Source of the DNA: Phoma sp. XZ068 | Taxonomy: Eukaryota; Ascomycota; Dothideomycetes; Pleosporales; Didymellaceae | Assembly (NCBI GenBank): GCA_004835665.1 | Contig: RBKR01000011.1 | Location: 496,001-560,000, forward strand | Direction: 5' to 3' | DNA: 64,000 nt | Shown: piece by piece, positions 42,010 through 51,982 of the stretch | How positions within the stretch are numbered: position 1 is the stretch's first letter | Layout of the letters: each line of letters starts with the position of its first letter | Position numbers and translations under genes: made by a program | Notes under the pieces: generated by a model | The model's database searches: none | Seen by the model: only the letters and a program-made list of their open reading frames with translations | Told to the model about the DNA's origin: nothing

Positions 42010-43655
42010 GCTACAACTCGGGGCAGGAGCGATTTTCCTTTGTCTTTGTCATTATCACAGTACGGCGTCTAACGGACTACGGCATACCCTACTCTGTAAC
42101 ATGGTGGATTTCTGCTTTCCGACAGGCGTTCTGGATAAAAGAGCCGCATCACTATATGCACTTGATTACAGGAAAACGGCGTTTCAACCGGGATTAGAGT
42201 GCGCTCTCCTGCGTTGTGAGAGGCTTTGCTTTGCTTTACTTTGTTATATTATGACGCAGTCTGACCAGAATCTCTCGGCGAAGAGCTGGTGACTATTGCT
42301 ACGGATGTGAAGGCTTTTTGTCAATATCATCAAGTAGCAAGTTCCAATATTATCAGTCAATCGACTACTGATGCGTCAAGCTCGTCTCTCGTCTTCCTGC
42401 AGTATGCGTTGGTATCTCGACAACCAGCTCAACGCTGGAATTGTATAATGCTCAATGAGGCGGTTCAGAGTATTGTTATGAAGGGGTCTAGACTAGCTCA
42501 TCTGCAGCCACAATAGCCACAGCATCGACTTAGACCGAATCAATTTCCACAGACTCTCCGCCAACAGCGATCAAACGGGCCTTCTCTTCGTCTGCAAATA
42601 AGCGAACATGTGCAAGCCGCTGTGCACTTTTGGCCGAATGAACATGCTTAGTCTTATGGAAAAAGTCAAATGCTCTTGAGTTTTGCTAGCTCGGCATAGA
42701 TTACTATGTATAGTCTCGACAGAAACGCCAACCTTCGATACTGGTAAGTTTGGTTTGGTCCAATGTTGTAGGTTGCGTTAAAAAGCATCAAATCCAGTCG
42801 ATAGAAAATAAAGGTATATCTTCCATGCAACAATCGGTCGTTCGGCCGGTATATCCGACCCAAGCTAGTATTGAATTTGATTGATTTGACTCGGCTATGC
42901 CGGATAGAATATAGGGATTGTATTCTGCATGCACTCCTCTTCACGTCACTGTTGTAAGTGTCTTGATATTTTCTTCTCTCGGTCTTGTCAATGTTGAGCG
43001 TTGGTCAGTGAAGAAGGTTAACGAGACACCAACAAGGCGCAACTTGGCTTCATAATCTTCCACGAAAGAACTGGCATATTAGGGCATCTTCCCTCAATAG
43101 AGCCGATAGTGACGATAATGACAAATGCAACAAAGATGATCGATAGAAGATGTAGTATGTCTCGGTGCTTATGGTGAGACGAGAACCATGTCAACGGCGC
43201 AGCCTCCAATTATATCCTGATGTTGTCGGTAACGGAGCCTGGAGCAAGTTGAGCTCAAGTATGAGTATAATATTCCTCTTACCTACAGTATATGCCTAAA
43301 ATCACAGACTATGACAAACTCACGACCTTCCCATGGTAGAGTCTCGATGAGGGCGTGCTATTATAACAGTCTTCAAGTACACCTCACTCATTTTTGCTTC
43401 TGGTGAATGCACCTACCCGCTGAACAAACATCACGTTTCACTCACGCAGCGACTATTCCAGACTCTATCCATTGTGGAAAGCACTCAAACTACAATATCC
43501 CCAGTGTCCTTTTCACTAGAGTTTCGCTCTTTGGGCAATATTAATAAGACTGCTGAAGTTAGTGATGGCACTAAATACCACTATTACAAACACGCAGTCC
43601 ACCAAGCTTGACACCACCAACCGCGATCAACTGTATTACGTCCGTTTTCTCAACC
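42010..43655. other. Spacer, 1.6 kb, with an orphan coding-like stretch on the minus strand
   Basis: No full gene can be built. On the minus strand a 47-codon stretch ending in TAA at 42532-42530 reads like a protein C-terminus (HKTKHVHSAKSAQRLAHVRL, then FADEEKARLIAVGGESVEID). Upstream on that strand a 63-codon frame (43209-43018) has one hydrophobic segment (ILHLLSIIFVAFVIIVTIG). I could not join them with phased introns. They may be exons of a small gene, remnants, or chance. Confidence 0.3.
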
Positions 43656-44882
43656 ATGGCACCATCCAACAAAGTAAATCTTGAAAAGGCCGCCAAATAC
43701 GCAATCGCGGCCTCTAAAGGCTTCAGCTACTATCTGCCCAAGTCGGCTCAACGACACCTCCAAGAGGTTCTCAAACAACTCCCATCCGCGGCACGTTCCA
43801 TCTACGATGAATACTATCGCGACCTCATGTGTTCGAAAGCATGTGCAATAGAGTCTGCTTTAGCCATGGCGAAGTTCGTCGATACCTTCCCGGGGATTGC
43901 AAGCAAGCACAATGCTTTCGTCAAAGAGATGAACGAGGAGATTAATAGCAATGAACATGAAGGTTATGTGCCGATCATGTTTCCGATGGTTAAGGAGCCT
44001 GAAACTGAGGTAGAAGCGGACAAACCAACAATTAGAAAGGTCAAGAAGCGTAAGCGGGTTGCTGATGGTAAAACACCGTTGCCATCCCCGGAATCAAAGA
44101 AAATCAAGAAGGCGAAGACCGAGCTGGAAGCGCAGTCAGTCGCGAAGTCGACTCGGGCAGTCACTGAGCCGCCCTCTCCTTCGCCTAGTCAAATCCTGAA
44201 TGCAATACTGCATCCGCCAGCTCCATCTCCTGCTCGTACTGCACCCTCAGTTCATGCCAAGCAGAAGTCTTATGCAGATGATTCGCCGCCTCTTACACCA
44301 GAGTCAGATGATGCCCTCGATCTTGAGCAAGGTGCGCCCTTAGATCACAGGCACTTCGACTGGCAATCGCACAATAGCTCTCTGCCTTTATATGTACTGC
44401 CTGAGAGCCTCACTGGCGATGACGCACCCCTTGAAGAGCCATCAACAGACCCTGAAGGCCATGATATCCTATCCTCAGGGAACAATGCTCAGCACACAAC
44501 CAAAAAAGAGCTTTATGGAAAGCTCAACTCCTTTCTATCACCTTCTACTTCACCAATTGCAAATGCAGATAACGAGATGGACGACGAGCCAGGTGCAGTG
44601 ATAAAGGAGCCTGAATACCCAATGGAAGACGACATTCATGCTGAATCGTCTTCAGACATCAGCGATACTTTCTTATCAGATGATCAACGCTGGGAAGCTG
44701 GCCTTGAAGCCATCGAAGGGTTTAATTGGAACCGTCAAGGATCGCGATGGCTGGGTGGCCGAGGTTTCATAAGCCGTTACTATAGTGATGAGATCGAGAA
44801 GACTGCTGGGGTGTTTCGAGGCGACTATTGGGATGATGCAGATGCAGATGCAGATTCAGAGACACGCTTGGTCGAGCATTGA
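43656..44882 (+). CDS. Hypothetical protein, probably nuclear
   Basis: A single exon of 408 aa. The frame is open for 16 codons further upstream, but only from a TTG; ATG 43656 sits in a strong context (CAACC ATG GC) and begins MAPSNKVNLEKAAKYA. The first 100 residues look helical and ordered (SKGFSYYLPKSAQRHLQEVL, SIYDEYYRDLMCSKACAIES). Then come two basic nuclear-localisation-like clusters (RKVKKRKR and KKIKKAK), a long Pro/Ser/Asp-rich linker (PPSPSPSQILNAILHPPAPS), and a C-terminal block rich in aromatics (RWEAGLEAIEGFNWNRQGSR, WLGGRGFISRYYSDEIEKT) ending in a DADADAD run. No known domain was recognised. Convergent with UTP25, 199 bp apart. Function unknown. Confidence 0.68.
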   Translation: MAPSNKVNLEKAAKYAIAASKGFSYYLPKSAQRHLQEVLKQLPSAARSIYDEYYRDLMCSKACAIESALAMAKFVDTFPGIASKHNAFVKEMNEEINSNEHEGYVPIMFPMVKEPETEVEADKPTIRKVKKRKRVADGKTPLPSPESKKIKKAKTELEAQSVAKSTRAVTEPPSPSPSQILNAILHPPAPSPARTAPSVHAKQKSYADDSPPLTPESDDALDLEQGAPLDHRHFDWQSHNSSLPLYVLPESLTGDDAPLEEPSTDPEGHDILSSGNNAQHTTKKELYGKLNSFLSPSTSPIANADNEMDDEPGAVIKEPEYPMEDDIHAESSSDISDTFLSDDQRWEAGLEAIEGFNWNRQGSRWLGGRGFISRYYSDEIEKTAGVFRGDYWDDADADADSETRLVEH

Positions 44883-45081
44883 GTGGAATTACACCTTTCC
44901 AGCGGCAGTGGGAGCCTGCTCAGTGCCGACAACGATGTTACCGTCGCTATTGATACATTTGATAACTGCCTGGATGTATGTTCAAAGGTAAAGATGAAGT
45001 TAAATTCTTCCATTGAGTACCGTCAACTCCTTCCAATGCAATGCTGCCGTCTTTACCCAATGCAATACTGTTGATACATGT

Positions 45082-47466
45082 TTACACAAAATCGAATACA
45101 TCTCCCCGGTCTGCAATCATCTTGCCAACCCTCTTCGTGCCTACTACTCTCTCAAGCTCCAACCTCTCCCATTTACTAAACGCCACGCGCACGCTGGCTT
45201 CCTGCCTGCTGATCTCGCCGCGCTCGACGCTCTTGCCAATGAAACCGACAACCTCGTCGTAGAATTTGGGGTTCTCGGGAACACCGTAGAAGACGACACG
45301 CTTCACGCCACGGATCTGGTAGCGGTGGAAGTGGTGCGCACGTCCAGTGTAGAGGAGGAGCGAGTGTTTGCCGCTCATGAAGTGGGAGCGCGCTTTCCGC
45401 ACATCGGTCGGATCGGTGTATTCCTGGATCAGGCCGTAACTAAAGTCCGAATCGACGAGGGAATTGCGGACGCGCACGAAGTCGAGGTAAGAGGGGATGA
45501 AGACGAGGACCCCAACTCCACCTGTCGCAGGCTTGGGAAGGCGTGTGATGGATGGTAAGATGGAGGAGTGGAAGTACTTGAATCTCGCATCTGGATCGGT
45601 CAGGTGAGACGGCGAGTCGAAGCGCAGGAATGTTTGCTTGACGCCGTAGGAGAGCGACTCAATGAGTCCGGCCGTGTAGTCTGGTGTGTAGCGCAGGCGG
45701 CCGGCGACGTTGCGCATGTGCTTGTAGTAGAGCGAGTTGATTTTTGGTGTGAGGAATGCGGAGAGAATGATGGTCTGGCGCAGGTTAGGGGCGTGGCCAT
45801 CAAGGTACCACGATCGAACACGGGAAAAGTCGCAGCCGTGGGGATCTTTGGGCTGGAGGTTGAGATGGTCGAAGACGAATTCAGCGTGCTCGAAGTTTTG
45901 CATGAGTGTTGCGTCTGCTTGGTCCATGATGACCATCTCAATAGACGACAGGAAGTCGTAGTCTCCACGCTTCTTCTTGTCGCCGGTCTCGATGGCTCGT
46001 CGCAGGCCTAGCGCTGAGGCGAAGATGATGTCTGAGTTGTAAAAGGTCGAGTATAGCTTCAGCGTCTTGCGGGTCAGCTTGACACCAACACGGAACTCGT
46101 TCTCGTCGTTGCCTTCGAAAAGCTCCTTGAAGTCATCTGGTTTGTCGTCCGAGAACTTGTCCTCGGGCTGCGCGAAGCTGTCCAGGAAGCGCTTCTTGTT
46201 CTCCTGCTGCTCGAAAGTGTGCAGCTTGGTGATGGAGTCCAGCACGCGTACGCAGGCCTGCTTTGTCTCGAGGAGGAAGAGGATCTTTGGTCGGGTGAAG
46301 CCCTGGTCGCGGTACTCGACGTCCTCGTCTTCTTTTGCCGCTGCCAGCTTCGCGTTGTTCTTCAGCACTCGGTCTCGTGTCATCAGGATGTGGTTGAGGG
46401 CGTGCAAGCAGGTGAGGTCCCGGAGGCGGCCAGCATTCTGCACTGTTCGTGCGCCAAAGAGCAGGTCCTGGTAGCTGAACAGAGAGGGTGCAATTGTCTG
46501 CTCGAGATTGTTGAAGTCGCCGATTTCCTTTTGTGCATTTTCGACGAGTTTCGACTTGAGTCCAATATTGCGCGTGTTCTTGAACCTGGGCCTTTCTAGT
46601 GCCTGGTCATCGGCGCTGGGTACCTGCAGGACACCCTTCCCAGTGTTGGTGTGGCTTGAATTCTGAGCTTTCCACGGATTGGCAGGCTTTGCCGGGCCTG
46701 CTTCTAGCTTCTTCGTTGCCCACTCGTTCTCTGCTATCCTCTTCAGGCGGTGTGTGAGGTCGTCCTCGAGCGGATTGGCAAAGTGCTTGTCGAAGAAGGG
46801 GTTGTTCGCTTCGTTGTCGAGGGTTGTGTCTTCCTCGTCTTCCACCTCCTCGGCCTCGTCGTCGTCTGCTGGCTCATCGGCGTCATCCTCGTCTGCTGGC
46901 TCATCGGCGTCATCCTCGGCAGAGTCAGCGTCGACGGCAGCAGTCCTCAGATCAGTGTGCTTCGCGCGCCTCTTGAGGCCTTGCTGCCCAGCAGACAGGT
47001 CCTCCTCGCTCTGCGCCTTGCGCTTCTTGCTGGATCGGCCGGTGGGCTGCGTGGAGGCGAGCGACTGTAGCAGGGCCGAGTAGGCGTTGGATGTGGGCTC
47101 TGCCTCGTCCTCTTCCTCTTCGGACTCGTCGTCGGACTCGTCAGACGGTTCGGACTCGGTGTCTTCTGGTTCGGGGGACTGTCTTCTCTCGGCGTCTCTG
47201 CCGTGTGTCAGCGACTGGCCTGCGCCTCGTCCAGCTCGTTGCCGTACTCACGCCTCGCCGTGTGGGCTGCGTGTTCGCGCGGCACCGTATCCACCGCGGT
47301 CGCCCCTTCCTCGCCCTCGTGCACCGCCCCTGCCGCCTCTGCCCCCGCGGTCGCCGCGTGCACCGCCTCTGCCGCCTCCTCCTCGTCCTCCTCTTGCGCC
47401 GCCTCTGCTGAAGCCTCTGCTGCTGCTCCCGCCGCGTGGGCCGCCGCGGCCTCTGGTCAAGGCCAT
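45082..47466 (-). CDS. UTP25: U3 snoRNA-associated protein Utp25 (DEAD-box-like, SSU processome)
   Basis: Nucleolar factor of 18S rRNA maturation; the family is helicase-shaped but has lost the catalytic motifs. Exons 47466-47252 and 47197-45082 give 776 aa; the 54-nt intron (GTGAGT...CGGCAG) joins HGEA to DAERRQSPEPED in phase. Residues 1-72 are an RGG-type region with more than fifteen RGG/GRG units. Residues about 75-190 are acidic (SDDESEEEEDEAE and two DEPAD-type repeats). The core follows: PFFDKHFANPLEDDL, YQDLLFGARTVQN, HALNHILMTRDRVLKN, IIFASALGLRRAIE, IEMVIMDQADATLMQNFEH (DQAD where helicases have DEAD), FLTPKINSLYYKHMRNVAGR, and the C-terminal HSLLLYTGRAHHFHRYQIRG with VVFYGVPENPKFY. 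It diverges from the eIF3f gene across 281 bp. Confidence 0.93.
46862..46915. repeat. 27-nt tandem repeat inside UTP25
   Basis: Two identical copies of a 27-nt unit (46862-46888 and 46889-46915) encode the acidic (DEPADEDDA)-like repeat. Identity at the DNA level points to recent slippage. Confidence 0.75.
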
Positions 47467-47747
47467 GCTGTGGTTTCTCCTGTCACGTGTTTGTCTGCAG
47501 CGTCTGTCACAGGTGCACGCCGCTGGGCTCAATCATACAAGAAGTTGCCTGTGCTGTCCTGCGTGCCAGATGGCGTCCTCGGCGCGATGCTCCTCCAGAA
47601 AATAAATATTAGCGTCCGTGCTAGCGAGAGGACCGCACCTGGCAGGCGGCCGCAACAATACAATTTCTGCCCCACCACCTTCACGCCCTCAACGCCCCCG
47701 ACGGCCTCGCACATCCCACGGCACCGCCCAGCGCAGCTCCCGCCATC
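47467..47747. promoter_or_regulatory. Bidirectional promoter between UTP25 and eIF3f
   Basis: 281 bp separates the start codons of a ribosome-biogenesis gene and a translation-initiation gene reading apart, so they probably share regulation. The stretch next to eIF3f is pyrimidine-rich (CCCCACCACCTTCACGCCCT), as often seen before fungal translation genes. No TATA box was noticed. Confidence 0.5.
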
Positions 47748-48906
47748 ATGTCCGACAACGACTCCTTCCTCCACCTCGCGCGCCCGCTCGGCCCTGCGCC
47801 CGTCGGCGCCCAGCCCTCAACCGCCCCGCTGAACGTGGTCATCCAGCCCCAGGTGCGCCCGCCTCTGCCTGGCTCCGGCCGGCCTGCCTCTGTCTGCCCG
47901 TAGCAGCGCGCTGACACCGTGACCAGGCCATCTTCTCCGTGCTCGACCACTCGCTCCGCCGCCCCGCCGACCAGGAGCGCGTCATCGGCACGCTGCTGGG
48001 CACCCGCAGCGAGGACGGCACCGAGATCGAGATCCGCAACTGCTATGCCGTCCCCCACACCGAGACGGCCGAGCAGGTCGAGGTCGACATGGACTACCAG
48101 AAGCAGATGCTCGCCCTGCACCTGCGCGCCAACCCCCGCGAGGTCCTCGTCGGCTGGTACGCCACCAGCAGCGACCTCAACACCTTCTCCGCCCTCATCC
48201 AGAACTTCTACAGCCAGCAGGGCGACGGCACCTGGCCCCACCCCGCCGTCCACCTGACCGTTTCCACAGAGCCCGGCAAGGAGATCGAGTCGCGGACCTA
48301 CATCTCCGCCCCCATTGGCGTCACCGCCGAGCGCGCCGCCGACTCGTGCCTGTTCATCCCCGTGCCCCACGAGATCAAGTACGGCGAGGCCGAGAAGTCG
48401 GGCCTGGAGCTCATCTCGTCGGCAAAGGACCGCGAGGACCGCACCTCGGAGATTGCCACCGACCTCGACCAGCTGGAGCGCGCCATCCAGCACGTCCTCG
48501 ACATGCTCGAGCGCGTCTCCAACTACGTCAACAACGTCCTCGACGAGGAGGCTGAGCCCTCGTCCGCCCTGGGCCAGTTCTTGATGAACGCCCTCAGCCT
48601 GGCACCCAAGGTCGACGCCGCTGACATTGAGCGCGACTTGTACGTATCCCAAAGCTCCAAACCACTCAACCACCCACTAACGATTGCAGCAACGCACACA
48701 TCCAAGACGTCCTCGTCGTCTCCTACCTCGCCAACACCATCCGCACCCAGATCGACCTCTCGAACCGTCTGGCGACCGCAGCCCTCACTCTCGGCGGCGG
48801 CGATGCGCTTGCTGGCGACAACCAAAAGGACGGCGGCGACAGGAAACAGGGCGGCGACCGAAGGGGCGGCAACAAGGGCAGGCAGCAGAGGCAACAGGAG
48901 GCTTGA
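47748..48906 (+). CDS. Eukaryotic translation initiation factor 3 subunit F (eIF3f)
   Basis: MPN-domain subunit of eIF3, acting in the cytoplasm on the 40S subunit. Exons 47748-47852, 47927-48639 and 48690-48906 give 344 aa, the usual fungal length. Intron 1 is 74 nt (GTGCGC...GACCAG) and intron 2 is 50 nt (GTACGT...TTGCAG); the latter joins IERDF to NAHIQDVLVVSYLANTIRTQ, a hallmark of the family. The MPN domain (about 27-160) includes FSVLDHSLRR, RVIGTLLGTR, IRNCYAVPHTET and NPREVLVGWYAT, without the JAMM metal ligands, as expected for a non-catalytic MPN subunit. The MIT-like C-terminal helices include DLDQLERAIQHVLDMLERVS. The tail is Gly/Gln/Arg-rich (GDRKQGGDRRGGNKGRQQRQ). The codons are strongly C-ending, fitting a highly expressed gene. 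The long antisense frame at 47681-48673 is a shadow of that bias. Confidence 0.94.
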
Positions 48907-49654
48907 ACATGATTTATGATGCATTCTTAAGAGCTTGGGTTTGGCGTTTTGGCTAACGTGCGAGTGTCGTGGTGCCCGAAGACGTTAGAAACGGCAACAC
49001 CACACTTGACGCACGAAAAAGAACGAGGAGCAGCAGAAGGCACCGCAGGAGGCGCGAGCAGAGGTGTGGGGGTGCTGCATGACGATGCTGAGCAGACAGG
49101 CGAGCTGTTTGTTCGTTAAACATTGTCTGGAGTAGTCTGAGGCTGTGTATGATACAGCCCTGTGGAGCAAGAAGCATCTGGGCGTGAAGCTCAGCAATAC
49201 ATCCACCATGAAGCCATGAGCCATTCAGATGTCCACTCAGTGATGTAGAAAGTTCATTTCAGTCATGTAACAGGGAGTCAATGACACGCCAGCCAATTCA
49301 GCTGAAGTTGGGTTACTTTGTGGTATTATCAGTCGAAGGAAGGTCAACTCGCAATATTCGGTTTGACTCGGGTTCTCAAGTGCAAACAAGTTTTCAGCCA
49401 AGACATGGGACCTCTGCTTTCTTCACTAAGCGGCACTTTTGAGTTGTCGGGTCTTGTAAAAGTGTTTCATTCATGCGCACGTCGACGCTGGTATCAATGT
49501 CGTGAACGCCCTCCCAATGCAGATATTTCCCTAATTCCCTGATAAGATGAATGCAATTGCAGGCCATCCCAATGCAATTCCCCTCGTTGACCAAAATACT
49601 GAGTGCAATTGTCACGTCCACCTCACTCGTTGCCAAGCCTCTCCTTTTCACCAT
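48907..49654. other. Convergent 3' region between eIF3f and TAF13
   Basis: 748 bp holding the two 3' UTRs. Only short frames without resemblance are present, and no RNA gene was recognised. Confidence 0.4.
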
Positions 49655-50218
49655 CTACACCACACTCTCGTCATCGGCAAACTTCTCCTTCTTCACCTTG
49701 TCCTTTTTCTTCTTCTTCTTTTTCCGCTCACCTTCCTCGTCCCCGGCCTTGCTCCGCTTCGCAGCCGGCGCCTCGCCTTCCTCCTCCTTTGCGTCGCCCT
49801 TGTTCAGCACCGCGCCCTCGTCGGTGTCGAACGCCTTGCGCTTCCGCTTCAGCTCCTTGTCCGTCTCCAGCATCTCGCTGACCCTGCCCAGCTTGCTCGT
49901 GTCGCGGCGCAGCATGAACTTGAAGTCGTCGAGCTTGATCTTGGCGCGCCGCGCGTGGTGTGCTACGGCTGCAGCTTCGTGGCACGTCTCGATGATGTAG
50001 TCGGTTACAATCTCGTCCAGCACGCGCACCGTCTCGGGGAGCGGGAAGTCGTTGTCGCCAAAGGCGAGGAGGAAGGCTTCTACTGGAGGCCGGTCAGGGA
50101 GTGTTCATGGGGACGGCTATATTCGCAAACAGAGCTGAGATCCAAGGCAAGGTTACTTACAGTCTTGTGTGGGAAATTGCTGGCCCTTCTGGCGCAACCG
50201 CATGCGCACCTCGGTCAT
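49655..50218 (-). CDS. TAF13: Transcription initiation factor TFIID subunit 13 (TAF13)
   Basis: Histone-fold subunit of TFIID that pairs with TAF11; nuclear, RNA polymerase II pre-initiation complex. Exons 50218-50161 and 50082-49655 give 161 aa; the 78-nt intron (GTAAGT...CTCCAG) joins FPTQD to LEAFLLAFGDNDFP in phase. The histone fold (about 20-75) reads LLAFGDNDFPLPETVRVLDE, IVTDYIIETCHEAAAVAHHA, KIKLDDFKFMLRRD, and is followed by SKLGRVSEMLETDKELKRKR, the conserved segment after the fold. The C-terminus is acidic, then an almost pure Lys run (KKKKKKKDKVKKEK), encoded by the TTCTTC-rich stretch near 49700. The N-terminal 19 residues are unusually short compared with some fungal TAF13 proteins, so an upstream exon cannot be excluded. 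Confidence 0.86.
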
Positions 50219-50691
50219 GATGTGCTGATATGCGAGCTTCCACTCTCGCTTTGACTCTTGAAACTCTGCTTCTAACGTTGCTTCTTTGTTCGCGTGGGCA
50301 AGGCGTTACGCGCGCAGTGCTGAGTTCAAGCTTTCGTTGTGGGTATTAGGTCGTGCTTTGTGATGCTTCTATTCGCGCAAAAGGTCGAGAGTCTTGCAGG
50401 TGATATGTGGATCGATATGCGCAAACGTGATCTAGTGTCCAGTACGGTTTGGGTGGAGCTGTAGGTGTGTGGTGTATGCGCCTAAGAACGCGGTGGCCGA
50501 CCATGACGATCATGCATGCACGCACAGGCCAGACAACCTCGGCGCATCGTCCCCGCCGAAGTGAATGCATCGCAACGACAACTGTTCACTTGACGATTGC
50601 AGGCAACCATATTGAGATACAATCACTCCACTTCCTCGCAGAAATTACATCGCGCTCTTGCTAATCGCAACCCACGCGGGCCATCGACATA
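50219..50691. promoter_or_regulatory. Bidirectional promoter between TAF13 and KSH1
   Basis: 473 bp between two start codons pointing apart. No gene, TATA box or repeat was noticed; a shared core-promoter region is inferred from arrangement. Confidence 0.4.
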
Positions 50692-51136
50692 ATGGTGAGC
50701 CTCCACCTTCTCCATCATCACCATCCAACTACCTACTTACACATCCGCAGACAGCTCTCTTCAACTTCCAATCCCTCCTCCTCGTCATCCTCCTCACCAT
50801 CTGCACCGCAACCTACGCGCACTACGTCTTCCCCGGCATCATCGACCGCAACAAGGAAAACTACTTCGTCAGCCCCATATGGAAGGCCGCGAGAGTAGGT
50901 GAGAGGCTAAGCCCGTATGTCAGTCTGGCATGTGTCGTCATGGCGGTAAGTACTGAAATTCTTTGCTTAAGAAAGATGGTTGGGTTGCGAAAGGGTTAGA
51001 AGAGCAAGGGGGGCCTGTTTTCGCGGTCAGCGGGCTGCAGACATGGCTCCTTCCGCGACATTATTATGGCAACACGCCAAGGCATCACGACAAAGATGGT
51101 ACTGATATCTCACAGGCACTCACATTCATGGGATGA
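50692..51136 (+). CDS. KSH1: Kish (Ksh1/TMEM167-type) secretory-pathway membrane protein
   Basis: A small, very conserved membrane protein of the early secretory pathway (Golgi/ER), essential in yeast. Three exons: 50692-50694, 50751-50945 and 51116-51136, giving 72 aa, exactly the family length. The first coding exon is only the ATG, cut by an intron of 56 nt (GTGAGC...CCGCAG). The protein is MTALFNFQSLLLVILLTICT, then a short lumenal loop with GIIDRNKENYF, then WKAARVGERLSPYVSLACVV and a short end AALTFMG. WKxARVGERxSPYVS is the family signature, with the two flanking hydrophobic segments. The last exon (seven codons including the stop) follows a 170-nt intron (GTAAGT...CTCACAG, branch-like TACTGAT). 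It is the least certain part: read-through gives a different tail with no support. Confidence 0.88.
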
Positions 51137-51982
51137 GCAGCGTCCAGGACGTGGAATTGAAGACCACATTATACACTTGCTACCGAGACATTCGGTAAGG
51201 GCAGGCGCGGTGGAATAGTAACGAGCATTTGCACACTGTGGGAATTGGCTCGAGCCGTGATATCCAACCGATATAGTTGCTGCGCTGCAAGTCATCACGA
51301 ACCGTCACAGACCCGCTATGCAGGTCCAGGTGCCCTGCATCGAATTCACAGTTCAAAGCAGGACATTCATGTATCACAACCGGAATCATCATAACGCTAC
51401 AAATTTGTGCAATACAATTATTCATGTTTCAATATTCGCGTCATCGCTGGCATTAAAGATGTGATATATACAAGAACGACGACGCGCGCTCGCTGGAATT
51501 TTGTTGCCGACCCTTTCAGGCCAGCCCATGTTGGTACAAAAGTGTACCGGCACCTTTCCAAACAAAGGCATTCCTCTAACCTGCCATAGACCCATCCTAT
51601 ACCGATTCATACAATGGATGATAATACACAGACGTGATCCAGCGCCTAGAGAACACCTTTCCTTCCCGTCAGGCGCGCGTAAGAGTAGAGAGTTTTTCTG
51701 ACATGTAGATTTTGGGGGAATCATCGAGCCGGGGTATCGATGAAGGAAAACAGACTAAGAGGAAAGGAGACGGGCGCAAGCTGTCGAGAAGCTTGACGTC
51801 GTCTGATAACAAACTGCCAACTAACGGTTGGTATCATGTATAGCCGCCGACAACTGTCGGCAGAAAAAATCTGGCGTAAATTCTAAAGGCAAGAAAGGCG
51901 AGAAGAGGAGACATCACTACAAACCATAAGCATCAATCATTCCTGAAAACGGCAGGGAGCCCGACTTAACCCGCTCGCTTGC
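51137..51982. other. Convergent 3' region between KSH1 and the AHC1-type gene
   Basis: 846 bp holding the 3' ends of two genes that point toward each other. Only short frames are present, and nothing was recognised. Confidence 0.4.

Noticed and set aside
46219..46599. Antisense frames of 126-135 codons over UTP25
   Set aside because: Shadows of the conserved UTP25 coding sequence on the other strand.
47681..48673. A 330-codon frame antisense to eIF3f
   Set aside because: Arises from the strong C-ending codon bias of eIF3f; Val/Gly/Leu-rich shadow without family.
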